DNA of 38,046 nucleotides from an uncultured Prevotella sp. GTDB lineage: Bacteria; Bacteroidota; Bacteroidia; Bacteroidales; Bacteroidaceae. The notes beneath the pieces were generated by a model, which saw only the letters and a list, made by a program, of their open reading frames with translations, was not told where the DNA came from and ran no database searches. The DNA lies in assembly GCA_902497035.1 (NCBI GenBank), contig CABVDL010000016.1:1-38046 (forward strand), written 5' to 3'. Below, one piece after another: positions 8,706 to 17,800 of this stretch. Within the stretch, counting starts at the first letter, position 1; the number at the start of each line of letters is the position of its first letter. The position numbers were made by a program, and so were the translations under genes.

Positions 8706-9785
8706 ATGAGACACACCTATTTATATATGACAGTCCTGTCGGTCGCGCTGATGTCGGCCGGCTGCGAGGGCGAAATGAACAAGGACGTCGCCCTGTCGGT
8801 CGTCGCCGAGCAGACCGACAATGTGAAAACGGTGGGCGACACCATCGTGGTCAAGGCCGGCGAGCCGGTCAACTTCCTTTTCTCCGGCGACCCCGACTTC
8901 ATCACCTTCTACAGCGGCGAGGCTGGCAGCAAGTACATCTACCGCAACCGCACCGAGGTGGCCGCCGAGGACATCGCGTCGTCGACGCTCTCGTTCAAGG
9001 TATGGTACCAGTACGGCAAGCTGCCCGACATGAGCCAGGCCGGCGCCACAAGCCTGGTGTCGATGTTCATCTCCGACAGTTTCACCGGCCTGGCCAAGAA
9101 TGACTTCACGGCCGACTCCACGCTGGTGGAGAGCTTCAGCTGGAAGCCGCTCGTGGCCGACGCCGACATGCCGCAGACCATCAAAGGCTCAGAGGCTAAG
9201 GCCGATGCCTACTCCATCGACATGATGCCCTATGTCACCTCCACATTCACACTGGCCATACGCTACTGCAGCAAGAGCGTGCCCATGAAGGCCGACGGCG
9301 TCAGCTCGGTGTCGGCCCAGCCCAAGGCCTACTTCTCGGGTATGACGATTGTCAACAAGATGAAGGACGGCACGACGACCGAACTGTATGCCAGCGACTT
9401 CGGACTGACACCCGTCAACATGTTCTGCCATCTCAATCTGACCGACCAGAAGTCGGTGACCGCCAACCGAGAGTACGGCTCGGTCACCAACAACACATCA
9501 GGCTTCTGGAACCTGACCGGTGCCAGCACAGGGTCGTTCTTCATCCACAGTTCCAACGCCGGCACGCACTACAAGTACACCTGGCTCGTGTCCAATCCTA
9601 TCAGGATGAACCTCTGCTCGCCCGACAAGGGCACCGCCATCAAGGCCATCAACAACGACCTCGGCAACTACAGCTACACCTATGCAACGCCCGGCGTCTA
9701 TACGGCCACCTTCGTTGCCGCCAACGACAACTACAAGCACACGTCGGCGGTGGTCAGGGAAGTCAATGTCAAGGTAGTGAAATAA
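8706..9785 (+). CDS. putative surface glycan-binding lipoprotein (DUF5017-like)
   Basis: The 359-aa protein has a lipobox LMSAGC with Cys20 and an EGEMNKD tail. After a short linker comes a beta-rich domain with the stretch VNFLFSGDPDFITFYSGEAG (about residues 57-76), which I associate with the Bacteroidetes DUF5017 family; this naming is from memory and unproved. The C-terminus (YTYATPGVYTATFVAANDN) looks like a PKD/Ig-type domain. Its position right after susD, where SusE/F or other surface glycan-binding proteins are usually found, suggests binding of the locus ligand at the cell surface. No catalytic motif is visible. It starts 51 bases after the susD stop and ends three bases before the lyase gene. 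Confidence 0.75.
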   Translation: MRHTYLYMTVLSVALMSAGCEGEMNKDVALSVVAEQTDNVKTVGDTIVVKAGEPVNFLFSGDPDFITFYSGEAGSKYIYRNRTEVAAEDIASSTLSFKVWYQYGKLPDMSQAGATSLVSMFISDSFTGLAKNDFTADSTLVESFSWKPLVADADMPQTIKGSEAKADAYSIDMMPYVTSTFTLAIRYCSKSVPMKADGVSSVSAQPKAYFSGMTIVNKMKDGTTTELYASDFGLTPVNMFCHLNLTDQKSVTANREYGSVTNNTSGFWNLTGASTGSFFIHSSNAGTHYKYTWLVSNPIRMNLCSPDKGTAIKAINNDLGNYSYTYATPGVYTATFVAANDNYKHTSAVVREVNVKVVK

Positions 9786-9788
9786 TCC

Positions 9789-12700
9789 ATGCAGTCCATC
9801 ATGAACAGAATAATACAAAAGGCCCTGTGGCTCGCCGCCGGTGTCTGCCTGAGTCTCCCGGCAGCGGCCCAGATCGTCAACGACCCGCGGATGTTCTCGT
9901 TTGAGGACGCGGCCGACTTGAAATATATCACGGCCACCAACGGCACCGACGCGCTCTCTTCGACCCATTTCAAGAACGGGAAGAAGTCGCTGGAGTGGAC
10001 ATTCAAGCCCGGCGGCACGCTGTCGGTCAAAAGAGACCTGCAGTTTGAGCCGCGTGCCGGGCGCGACAACTATCTCTCGGCCTTCATCGTGTGGATCTAC
10101 AGTGAGAAGCCGATGGCGGGCAAGCAGCTGCGCTTCCAGTTTCTCAAGGACGGCAAGGTGTGCGCCTCGTTTCCCTTCAATCTCGATTTCAAGGGCTGGC
10201 GCGGCGCATGGGTCTGCTATGAGCGCGACATGGAGGGCAAGCCCGAAGTGGGCATGAACGAGATACGCGTCGAGGCACCCGACGTGGCCGGCAAGCTGTT
10301 TGTCGACCACCTCATCACCGCCGTCAAGGTAGACCCGCGCCAGCAGACGGCCGACCTCCAGGTGCCGTTTGTCAACAAGGGCACCACCAACCACTGGCTG
10401 GTCATCATGAAGAACTACGCCACGAAGTCTGACCTGCCGCTGACGGCGCTCACCGACAAGAACAAGAGCGAGATCCGCCAGATGGAAGACCGGTTCCGCT
10501 CACTGGTCTATACGCCCGCCAGGCTCTACCCCAAGCAGATGGAGGAGATGCGCGCGCAGTTCAACAAGTACAACATCAAGGAGAAGAAGGGCGTTGTCAC
10601 AGGCGAGGGCATCTGGTTTGTGCGCCATGCCGAGGCCTACGAGCGCATGGTGCCAAACTGGGACAAGGACATGCTCACGCGCACGGGCTTCGAGATGAAC
10701 GCCTACTTCCAGCTCATGGAGCGCATAGCGCGCGGCTACAACAACGCCACCGACGTGGCCGACATGGACGAGCTGAAACGCATGTTCCTGCTGATGTACG
10801 ACCACATCACCGACCAGGGCGTAGCTTTCGGCTCGTGCTGGGGCAACATCCACCACTACGGCTACAGCATGCGCAGCATGTACATCGCCTACTTCCTGAT
10901 GAAGGACGTGCTGAAGGAGGCTGGCAAGCTCGACGAGGCCGTGAAGACGATGGTATGGTACTCGCAGCTCAATGAGCTTTATGCCAAGCCCACGGGCAAC
11001 GGCATCGACACCGACACGTTCAACACGGCGTCCATCGGCTGCTTCGCCTCCATCCTGCTCATGGACGACTCGCCCGAGAAGTGGCGCTACCTGCGCTCCT
11101 GCTCGCGGTGGCTCGACTGGGGCTGCCGTCCCGCCCCCGGACTGGCCGACGCCTTCAAGATTGACGGCTCGGCCTACCACCACTGCAACAACTATCCGGC
11201 TTATGCCGTGGGCGGCCTCAACGGCGCCACGCAGATGATCTACATCCTCAGCGGCACTGAGCTGGCGGTCAGCAGCTTGGCCCACCGCACCGTGCGCAAC
11301 GCACTCCTCGCCATGCGCTTCTACTGCAACCTCACCCATTTCCCGCTCGCCATGTCGGGCCGCCACCCCAACGGCACGGGCCACCTCACACCCATCCACT
11401 ACGCCTACATGGCCCTGGCCGGAACGCCCGACGGCAAGCCCTTCGACGGTGACATGGCCTCAGCCTTCATGCGGCTGGTAGTGAAACCCAAATCGACGCT
11501 TGAGAAGAAATACTTCGCCGACTTCACGCAGCGCGGATGCACGCCCGAGGCCGACCCGCAGGGCAACCTTGCGCTGGGCTACGCCTGCGTCTCAGTGCAG
11601 CGACGCAGCAACTGGGCTGCCGTGGTCCGCGGCCAGAGCCGCTACCTCTGGGGAGCCGAGCACTACGTCAACGAGAACCGCTACGGCCGCTACCTCGGCT
11701 ACGGCTCTCTGCAGCTGCTCACCGGCCCCGCCGGACAACCCGTGACACCCAAGACCAGCGGCTGGATGCAGGACGGCTTCGACTGGAACCGCATACCCGG
11801 CGTCACCTCCATCCACCTGCCACTCGACCAGCTGGAGGCCAAGATACGCAACGTCGACATCTCGTCGGGCGTGGAGGAGATGCTCATCACCGACGAGGCC
11901 TTCGCCGGCGGACTGTCGCAGCTCGGAAGCAACGGCAACTTCGGCCTTAAACTCCACGAGCACGACAAATACAACGGCTCGTTCCGCGCCCGCAAGTCGT
12001 ATCATTTCTTCGACAACGTCATCGTCTGCTTAGGCAGCGACATCGAGGACACGGTGACCAACTGTCCCACCGAGACCACCATCTTCCAGATGGCCGCTCC
12101 CGATGCCGCGGCACAGACCTACTGGACCGCCTTCCACCCGGCCGACAAGACCTGGATGGACCAGAACGGCACGGGCTACTACACGCCATGCAAGGCCATA
12201 TTCACAGGACTCAAACAGCAGCAGTCGCGCCGTGAGGACAACGGCAAGGCCACCGAGGGACAGTGGGCCACGCTATACATCGACCACGGCACGGCGCCCA
12301 AGGGCGCGTCATACGAGTACGCCATGCTGCCCCAGACCACGTCACAGGCACTGGCAGCCTTTGCCGCCGCTCCCTCCTACGAGGTCATCCGGCAAGACCA
12401 CGACGCGCACATCGTGCGCTCACGGGACACAGGCACGCTGTCGTACGTCTTATTTGAGAAGCCCGACGGCATTCTTCCCGGCGGACCAATCCTCAAGGCC
12501 GACACCTCCTGCCTGGCCATGGTGCGCATGGCCGGACCGCGCAAGATGGTGCTGACCGTGGCACAGCCCGACCTCGCCCTCTACCGCGGGCCAAGCGACG
12601 ACATCAAGGTCAATGGCAAGAATGCCGAGAGAAGCATCTACGGACGCAAGTGGCGCGACAACCCAAGTCTCGACATACCCGTCACCGTAACGCTGCTCGG

Positions 12701-12818
12701 CAAGTGGAACTTTGCCCCGCAAAGCAACATCACCCTCGTAGCCCAGAATGACAGGACCACGACCATCCGCTTCGACTGCAAGGACGGACTGAGCTACAAC
12801 ATTGAACTGAACAAATAA
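9789..12818 (+). CDS. polysaccharide lyase family 8 (chondroitin sulfate/hyaluronan lyase)
   Basis: Cleaves uronic-acid glycans by beta-elimination, giving unsaturated disaccharides. The 1009-aa protein has a signal peptide ending LPAAAQ, an N-terminal jelly-roll (FSFEDAADLKYITATNGTDA), an alpha/alpha toroid and a C-terminal super-sandwich. The active site is intact: His465 and Tyr472 in SAYHHCNNYPAY have the seven-residue spacing of the His/Tyr pair of Proteus chondroitinase ABC I, Arg525 in SGRHPNGTG and Glu629 in NENRYGRYLGYGS match its other two catalytic residues. Length is close to that enzyme. An A-rich stretch favours the ATG at 9789; the ATG at 9801 is possible. The GH88 gene 14 bases downstream and the sulfatase after it make chondroitin/dermatan sulfate the likeliest substrate, with hyaluronan possible. 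Confidence 0.93.
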   Translation: MQSIMNRIIQKALWLAAGVCLSLPAAAQIVNDPRMFSFEDAADLKYITATNGTDALSSTHFKNGKKSLEWTFKPGGTLSVKRDLQFEPRAGRDNYLSAFIVWIYSEKPMAGKQLRFQFLKDGKVCASFPFNLDFKGWRGAWVCYERDMEGKPEVGMNEIRVEAPDVAGKLFVDHLITAVKVDPRQQTADLQVPFVNKGTTNHWLVIMKNYATKSDLPLTALTDKNKSEIRQMEDRFRSLVYTPARLYPKQMEEMRAQFNKYNIKEKKGVVTGEGIWFVRHAEAYERMVPNWDKDMLTRTGFEMNAYFQLMERIARGYNNATDVADMDELKRMFLLMYDHITDQGVAFGSCWGNIHHYGYSMRSMYIAYFLMKDVLKEAGKLDEAVKTMVWYSQLNELYAKPTGNGIDTDTFNTASIGCFASILLMDDSPEKWRYLRSCSRWLDWGCRPAPGLADAFKIDGSAYHHCNNYPAYAVGGLNGATQMIYILSGTELAVSSLAHRTVRNALLAMRFYCNLTHFPLAMSGRHPNGTGHLTPIHYAYMALAGTPDGKPFDGDMASAFMRLVVKPKSTLEKKYFADFTQRGCTPEADPQGNLALGYACVSVQRRSNWAAVVRGQSRYLWGAEHYVNENRYGRYLGYGSLQLLTGPAGQPVTPKTSGWMQDGFDWNRIPGVTSIHLPLDQLEAKIRNVDISSGVEEMLITDEAFAGGLSQLGSNGNFGLKLHEHDKYNGSFRARKSYHFFDNVIVCLGSDIEDTVTNCPTETTIFQMAAPDAAAQTYWTAFHPADKTWMDQNGTGYYTPCKAIFTGLKQQQSRREDNGKATEGQWATLYIDHGTAPKGASYEYAMLPQTTSQALAAFAAAPSYEVIRQDHDAHIVRSRDTGTLSYVLFEKPDGILPGGPILKADTSCLAMVRMAGPRKMVLTVAQPDLALYRGPSDDIKVNGKNAERSIYGRKWRDNPSLDIPVTVTLLGKWNFAPQSNITLVAQNDRTTTIRFDCKDGLSYNIELNK

Positions 12819-12832
12819 ACGCACACACTGAT

Positions 12833-14044
12833 ATGAACCTGAAAAGTCTCTTGCTGACCGCTGCCCTGGCCCTGCCGGTAGCGGCAACCGCAGCCGAACA
12901 TCACAACGCAACCGACGGACTGTATACCGAGGATATCAACTTTGCCGAGCAGCAGTACTCGCTGATGCTCGACAAGGTGGGCCGCACCGGGCGCATCGTC
13001 AACCCCAAGACCATTGACAAGATGAGCCGTCTGGTATCCATCAAAACTGACGACTGGTGCTCCGGCTTCTTCGCCGGCTCTCTGTGGTACCTCTACCGTC
13101 TCACCGACGACAAACAGTGGGAGCGGCAAGCCCGCCGCTACACCGAGGCCCTCGACTCCATCCAGTACCTGACGTGGCACCACGACGTGGGCTTCATGAT
13201 TGGCAGCAGCTATCTCAACGGCTACCGGGTCAGTCCCTCCAAGGCCTACAAGAAAGTCATCGTGCAGACCGCCAAGTCGCTTTGCACGCGCTTCCGCCCG
13301 GGAGCCGGGGTCATCCAGTCATGGAACACCGACCGCGGCTGGCAGTCGAAACGGGGCTGGACCTGTCCCGTCATCATCGACAACATGATGAACCTCGAGC
13401 TGCTCTTTGAGGCCACCCGGCTGAGCGGCGACTCCACCTACTGGCACGTGGCCGTCAGTCATGCCAACACGACCATGGCCCACCAGTTCCGCCCCGACGG
13501 CAGCTGCTTCCACGTGGTCGACTACGACCCCGTCACAGGCAAGGTGCTACACCGGCAGACCGCGCAGGGCTACGCCGACAACAGCGTGTGGGCCCGTGGA
13601 CAGGCATGGGCCGTCTATGGCTTCACGGTCTGCTACCGCTACACCCACGACCAACGCTATCTCGACCAGGCCGTGCGCACGCTGAACATGCTGTTGGGCC
13701 ACCGCAACATGCCCGACGACCTCGTACCCTACTGGGACCTCGACGCACCCAACATTCCCAACGAGCCGCGCGACGCCTCTTCCACGGCCTGCCTGGCCTC
13801 TGCGCTCTATGAGATGGAGGGCTACCTGCCCGGCAACGGCTACGCCAATCTGGCCGACCGCATGCTCGTCGCGCTGTCGTCGCCCGCCTACCGCGCCGAA
13901 CTGGGCAAGAACGGCTGTTTTCTGCTCATGCACTCCGTGGGCAGCATTCCCCACAACAGCGAGATTGACGTGCCGCTCAACTATGCCGACTATTATTTCC
14001 TCGAAGCCCTGACCCGCCGCCAGCAGATGGCCGCAGGCAAATAA
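12833..14044 (+). CDS. GH88 unsaturated glucuronyl hydrolase
   Basis: Hydrates and releases the 4,5-unsaturated uronic acid from the disaccharides made by the lyase upstream, leaving GalNAc or GlcNAc. The 403-aa protein has a signal peptide (LLLTAALALPVAATAA), so it should act in the periplasm. The alpha/alpha-barrel motifs of GH88 are clear: DDWCSGFFAGSLWYLY, WHHDVGFM with Asp118, CPVIIDNMMNLELLFEA with Asp183, DGSCFHVVDYDP, and SVWARGQAWAVYG. Asp118 and Asp183 correspond to the two essential Asp of the Bacillus enzyme. It sits 14 bases after the lyase gene and 36 bases before the sulfatase, an order like the chondroitin genes BT_3350-BT_3348 of B. thetaiotaomicron as I remember them. Confidence 0.94.
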   Translation: MNLKSLLLTAALALPVAATAAEHHNATDGLYTEDINFAEQQYSLMLDKVGRTGRIVNPKTIDKMSRLVSIKTDDWCSGFFAGSLWYLYRLTDDKQWERQARRYTEALDSIQYLTWHHDVGFMIGSSYLNGYRVSPSKAYKKVIVQTAKSLCTRFRPGAGVIQSWNTDRGWQSKRGWTCPVIIDNMMNLELLFEATRLSGDSTYWHVAVSHANTTMAHQFRPDGSCFHVVDYDPVTGKVLHRQTAQGYADNSVWARGQAWAVYGFTVCYRYTHDQRYLDQAVRTLNMLLGHRNMPDDLVPYWDLDAPNIPNEPRDASSTACLASALYEMEGYLPGNGYANLADRMLVALSSPAYRAELGKNGCFLLMHSVGSIPHNSEIDVPLNYADYYFLEALTRRQQMAAGK

Positions 14045-14080
14045 CGGCTGCATGCACAAGGTTGATTATTGTCCGGAAAC

Positions 14081-15661
14081 ATGAAAGAGATGAATGTCTT
14101 TTTTTTGAGCCTGTCGGTGCTGCCGCAGCTTGCGGCGGGCCTGTCGGCGCAGACGCGGCCCAACGTGGTCTATGTCTTTCCCGACCAGTTCCGCAACGCG
14201 GCACTTGGCATATGGCAGACCGATGAGTTCCGTCCGTTGGTCCCGTTCCGCGGCGACCCCACCCACACGCCGCGTCTGGAGCGTTTTGCCCGCGAGTCGG
14301 TGGTGCTCACCCAGGCGCAGAGCAACTTTCCGCTGAGCAGTCCCCACCGCGGCTCGCTGCTCACGGGCATGTATCCCAACAAGAGCGGCGTGCCGCTCAA
14401 CTGCAACTCCGACCGCCCCATCAGCTATATTCGGCCCGAGACCGTCTGCGTGAGCGACGTCTTCAGCCAGGCCGGCTACGACTGCGGCTACATCGGCAAG
14501 CTGCATGCCGACCGGCCCGAGCCCAACGACCCGGCCCATCCGGGGCAGTATGTCGAGAGCCGCCGCCCCGCATGGGATGCCTATACGCCGAAGGAACGCC
14601 GCCATGGCTTCACGTTCTGGTACTCCTACGGCACATTCGACGAACACAAAAACCCGCACTACTGGGACACCGACGGCGTGAGGCACGACCCGCACGAGTG
14701 GTCGCCCGTGTATGAGGCAAAGGTGGCCTCGGCCTATATCCGCAATGCACACGGCGAGCGCCAGGGCGGAAAGCCATTCTTCCTGATGGTGGCCATGAAC
14801 CCGCCCCACAGTCCCTACCGCACGCTCAACGACTGCATGGAGGAAGACTACAACCTCTACCGCAACCTGCCCGTCGACAGTCTGCTGGTGCGGCCCAATG
14901 CCAACCGAAAGCTGCCAAAGGCACAGTCGGCGGCTTACTACTTCGCGTCGGTGACAGGTGTTGACCGTGCTTTCGGCATGATCCTCGACGCTCTCCACGA
15001 GGCCGGACTCGACGGCAACACCATCGTCGTGTTCTCCTCCGACCACGGCGAGACCATGTGCAGCCAGAACACCGAGGACCCGAAAAACAGTCCCTACACC
15101 GAGTCGATGAACGTACCTTTCATCGTGCGCTATCCCGGACACATCCGCCCGCATGCCGACTCCCTTCTTTTGTCGTCACCCGACATCATGCCCACGCTGC
15201 TCGGACTGTCGGGACTTCACGCCAGCATTCCCGCCTCGGTACAGGGTACCGACTACTCACGGGCGCTGTCGGAACAGGCTGACGCGCCGGCCGCACCAGA
15301 GGGTGTGCTGTATTTCCAGAACCTCGACGGCAACAAGGACGCTGAAGGCAAGGTGACCGGCTACTTCCCCAGCGCGCGAGGCATCAAGACCCACCGCTAC
15401 ACCCTGGCGCTATACATCGACCGCAACCACAAGCTCACGAGCACCCTGTTCTTCGACGACAAGGCCGACCCCTATCAGATGGTCAATCTCAACCCTGCAG
15501 ACCACCGCAAAGCGTTCCGGCATCTCTGCCGGATGATGGGGCGGAAGCTCAGTGCCATCGGCGACCCTTGGGCCACAGGCCGCATCCTTTCCGAGCTCAT
15601 TCCCTATACCGCCACTCAGGCGCCTGATGGTTTGTACAGTTCTCCTAAGGCTGCAGAGTGA
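14081..15661 (+). CDS. Ser-type sulfatase (S1 family), glycosaminoglycan disaccharide sulfatase
   Basis: Removes sulfate esters using a formylglycine made after translation. The 526-aa protein has a signal peptide ending LSAQ and the alkaline-phosphatase-like fold: PNVVYVFPDQFR with metal-binding Asp, the modification motif S-S-P-H-R-G-S-L-L-T-G with Ser86 in the Cys/Ser position (AGC codon at 14336-14338), and VVFSSDHGE with the second metal site. A Ser-type site can be converted only by the anaerobic maturase type, and such a gene lies at 227-1471. Likely targets are O-sulfates on unsaturated chondroitin or dermatan disaccharides; the exact position (4-O, 6-O or 2-O) cannot be read from the sequence. 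ATG at 14081 is chosen; 14090 is possible, and a TTG at 14069 is unlikely. Confidence 0.92.
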   Translation: MKEMNVFFLSLSVLPQLAAGLSAQTRPNVVYVFPDQFRNAALGIWQTDEFRPLVPFRGDPTHTPRLERFARESVVLTQAQSNFPLSSPHRGSLLTGMYPNKSGVPLNCNSDRPISYIRPETVCVSDVFSQAGYDCGYIGKLHADRPEPNDPAHPGQYVESRRPAWDAYTPKERRHGFTFWYSYGTFDEHKNPHYWDTDGVRHDPHEWSPVYEAKVASAYIRNAHGERQGGKPFFLMVAMNPPHSPYRTLNDCMEEDYNLYRNLPVDSLLVRPNANRKLPKAQSAAYYFASVTGVDRAFGMILDALHEAGLDGNTIVVFSSDHGETMCSQNTEDPKNSPYTESMNVPFIVRYPGHIRPHADSLLLSSPDIMPTLLGLSGLHASIPASVQGTDYSRALSEQADAPAAPEGVLYFQNLDGNKDAEGKVTGYFPSARGIKTHRYTLALYIDRNHKLTSTLFFDDKADPYQMVNLNPADHRKAFRHLCRMMGRKLSAIGDPWATGRILSELIPYTATQAPDGLYSSPKAAE

Positions 15662-15709
15662 CGCCAGGACGGCAGGCGACGGAGGTCAGCCATGCCGTCC
15701 TGCTTTTGG

Positions 15710-15793
15710 CCCATCCTCCCCATCCACCCCATCCTCCCCATCTTCCCCATCCACCCCATAAACCCCATCCACCCCATAAACCCCATCTTCCCC
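15710..15793 (+). repeat. 9-bp tandem array CCCATCCAC, directly before a start codon
   Basis: Nine units of exactly 9 bp (CCCATCCTC, CCCATCCAC, CCCATCTTC, CCCATAAAC variants) run from 15710 to 15790, and a tenth unit is cut into CCC-ATG, so the start codon of the next gene is in register with the array. The - strand is G-rich (GTGGATGGG). It fills most of the 132 bases between the sulfatase and the beta-helix gene. Confidence 0.9.
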
Positions 15794-17605
15794 ATGAACA
15801 GACTTCTCCTCACCCTACTGACGCTCCTGCTCACCGCTGCCGCAGGCCATGCCGACACCCCGGCCGACTCCACCTCGGCATGGCAAAAGTTTGCCGCCGG
15901 CGACGCCGGCAATATCCTGCCCGACTTCTCCGCAGCAGGCTACAACCACGGTGCCTCGCTGCCGCCCGACTGGACGCTCGACGACTACAAGGCCAACGGC
16001 TATACCATATACAACATCTGCGACTACGGAGCCGTGGCCGACGATGCCGTGAGCGACCGCGACGCCTATCTTGCCATAGTGGCCAAAATCAACAAGAAAG
16101 CCAAGGCCAAGGCGGTCATCTATTTCCCCGCAGGCCGCTACATTCTGCATACCGCAGCCGACAACAATGCCGACGGCGTGTCATCGGCGCTCATGCTCAA
16201 CAGCGGATACGTGGTGCTGAAAGGTGACGGACGCGACAGGACAACCATAGCCATGGGCGCGCCGATGGTGCCGAAAGACTCCACCAAAATGTGGAGCTCA
16301 GAGCAAATGCTCTCCATCAAAAACCAAGCCGGCCTCAAGGACACGCTGGCCAAAGTCACCGCGGCGGCCGCCATCAACACGTGGAAAGTGAACGTTGACG
16401 ACGCCTCCAAACTGTCGGCTGGCATGTGGGTCTGCCTCTATATGCTCAACAAGAAAGGCAGCGTCATCCTCAAGGAGGTGGGCAACCACACGGTATACAA
16501 CTTCATGACGAACATCCTGGCCGGTGTCGAGGTCATCGACTTCCACCAGATTGACCACATCGACGGCAATGATGTCTATTTCAAAGAACCCATCATGAAA
16601 GCCGTCAGCGCAGACGAGGGCTGGGTGCTGCGCAGGTGGAACCACTACGAGCAGGTGGGCATCGAGGACCTGACGTTTGAGGGGCAGGCTACGCCCCACT
16701 TCAAGCACCATGGCTCATGGCGCGACGACGGTGCCTACAAGCCCCTCGTGCTGACCCGCCTTACCGACTCGTGGGTGCGGCGCGTCAACTTCGTCAGCTG
16801 CAGTGAGTGCATCACCTTTGAGGAATGTGCCAACTGCTCGGCCTACGACATCAGCATCAGCGGCAACCGCGGCCACTCGGCCATACGCATGGCCAACTCG
16901 TCGCGCGGATTCATCGGCTGCGTCTATGACTACTCCGGCGGCTACGACACTTCCGATACCGGCTACAAGACCCACAAGGAGGGGCTGGGCCAATACCATG
17001 CCGTCGGCGTGTCGAAGCATAGCATCGGCAACGTGGTGTGGCGCTGCAAGTGGGGCGACGATGCCTGTTTTGAGAGCCATGCCACACAGCCGCGAGCCTC
17101 ACTGTTCGATGTCTGTGAGGGCGCGTTTATGGCTTACCGCATGGGCGGCGACCTGGCGCAGCTGCCCAACCACCTCGACAACCTCACAATATGGAACCAC
17201 AACACTACACGTGTCGACAGCGTTGCCTTCCGCTGGTGGTATGAATCAAAGGCCTGGATCAAGGTTATGCCGCCCACCATCGTCGGACTTCACGGCGTAG
17301 AGGTGACGTGGTACGACGAGAGCGAGATGAAGCTCAACGAGAACCAGGGCGTCACCGTAAGCCCCTATTCGCTCTATGAGGCCCAGCTCACACGCCGCTT
17401 AGGCAGCCTGCCCCAGTGGGTGACCGACCTCAAGGACACCGACCCCACGACCGGTATCAAGGCCGTCACCGCCTCGGAGCCGGGACGCCTACAGACCAAC
17501 AGCGGCTGCTTCAGCCTCGCCGGGATGTTTCTCGGCAACGACCTCGCAGCCCTGCCACGCGGCATCTATATCGTCAACGGCAGAAAGGTGGTCAAGGGCC
17601 GATAG
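15794..17605 (+). CDS. secreted right-handed beta-helix protein, candidate polysaccharide lyase (DUF4955-like)
   Basis: The 603-aa protein has a signal peptide (MNRLLLTLLTLLLTAAAGHA), then an N-terminal pectate-lyase-superfamily start (YTIYNICDYGAVADDAVSDR, VIYFPAGRYIL, VVLKGDGRDRTTIAMG) and a beta-helix body with asparagine and aromatic ladders (IEDLTFEG, VRRVNFVSCSECITFEEC, HSAIRMANSSRGFIG, GNVVWRCKWGDDACFESHAT). It recalls DUF4955 proteins of Bacteroides. The C-terminus PRGIYIVNGRKVVKGR resembles a type IX sorting signal, which would place it on the surface. An upstream in-frame ATG at 15692 would translate the 9-bp array as Pro-Ile-x repeats before the signal peptide and is rejected. Its place among lyase, hydrolase and sulfatase genes suggests a second glycosaminoglycan lyase, possibly of the PL29 kind; this is inference. 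Confidence 0.8.
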   Translation: MNRLLLTLLTLLLTAAAGHADTPADSTSAWQKFAAGDAGNILPDFSAAGYNHGASLPPDWTLDDYKANGYTIYNICDYGAVADDAVSDRDAYLAIVAKINKKAKAKAVIYFPAGRYILHTAADNNADGVSSALMLNSGYVVLKGDGRDRTTIAMGAPMVPKDSTKMWSSEQMLSIKNQAGLKDTLAKVTAAAAINTWKVNVDDASKLSAGMWVCLYMLNKKGSVILKEVGNHTVYNFMTNILAGVEVIDFHQIDHIDGNDVYFKEPIMKAVSADEGWVLRRWNHYEQVGIEDLTFEGQATPHFKHHGSWRDDGAYKPLVLTRLTDSWVRRVNFVSCSECITFEECANCSAYDISISGNRGHSAIRMANSSRGFIGCVYDYSGGYDTSDTGYKTHKEGLGQYHAVGVSKHSIGNVVWRCKWGDDACFESHATQPRASLFDVCEGAFMAYRMGGDLAQLPNHLDNLTIWNHNTTRVDSVAFRWWYESKAWIKVMPPTIVGLHGVEVTWYDESEMKLNENQGVTVSPYSLYEAQLTRRLGSLPQWVTDLKDTDPTTGIKAVTASEPGRLQTNSGCFSLAGMFLGNDLAALPRGIYIVNGRKVVKGR

Positions 17606-17639
17606 CCACGCCCCACAGACATTCTCTTTCAGCTGTAGT

Positions 17640-17766
17640 CTCCATGGTCTCTATGGCCCCTATAGCTCCTATAGCCTCTATAGCCACTATAGTCTCTATA
17701 GTCTCTATAGTCTCTATAGCCTCTATAGTCCCTATGGCCCCTATGGCCCCCAATGGCCCCTATATC
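17640..17766 (+). repeat. 9-bp tandem array CTCTATAGY
   Basis: Twelve exact-period 9-bp units run from 17640 to 17747 (CTCTATAGT, CTCTATAGC, CCCTATGGC and variants), followed by a 10-base unit and one more degenerate unit to 17766. The centre CTATAG is itself a palindrome. The array fills most of the 195 bases between the beta-helix gene and the next start codon at 17801. Its sequence differs from the array at 15710 but period, position and pyrimidine-rich + strand are the same. Confidence 0.9.
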
Positions 17767-17800
17767 AATTATTTTATTCACTTTTAAAAACTGTAATTCT

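Noticed and set aside
9498..10394. Long - strand frame over the lyase N-terminus (298 codons), and similar ones at 6150-6917 and 10500-11399
   Set aside because: Shadow frames produced by GC-rich third positions; the + strand genes have complete domains.
15692..15793. ATG at 15692 giving an N-terminal Pro-Ile-x repeat before the beta-helix protein
   Set aside because: It would put 34 repeat residues before a normal signal peptide; the array is better explained as non-coding repeat DNA.
15616..15912. - strand frame with Met-Gly-x repeats (98 codons)
   Set aside because: It is the translation of the 9-bp array and overlaps two real genes on the other strand.
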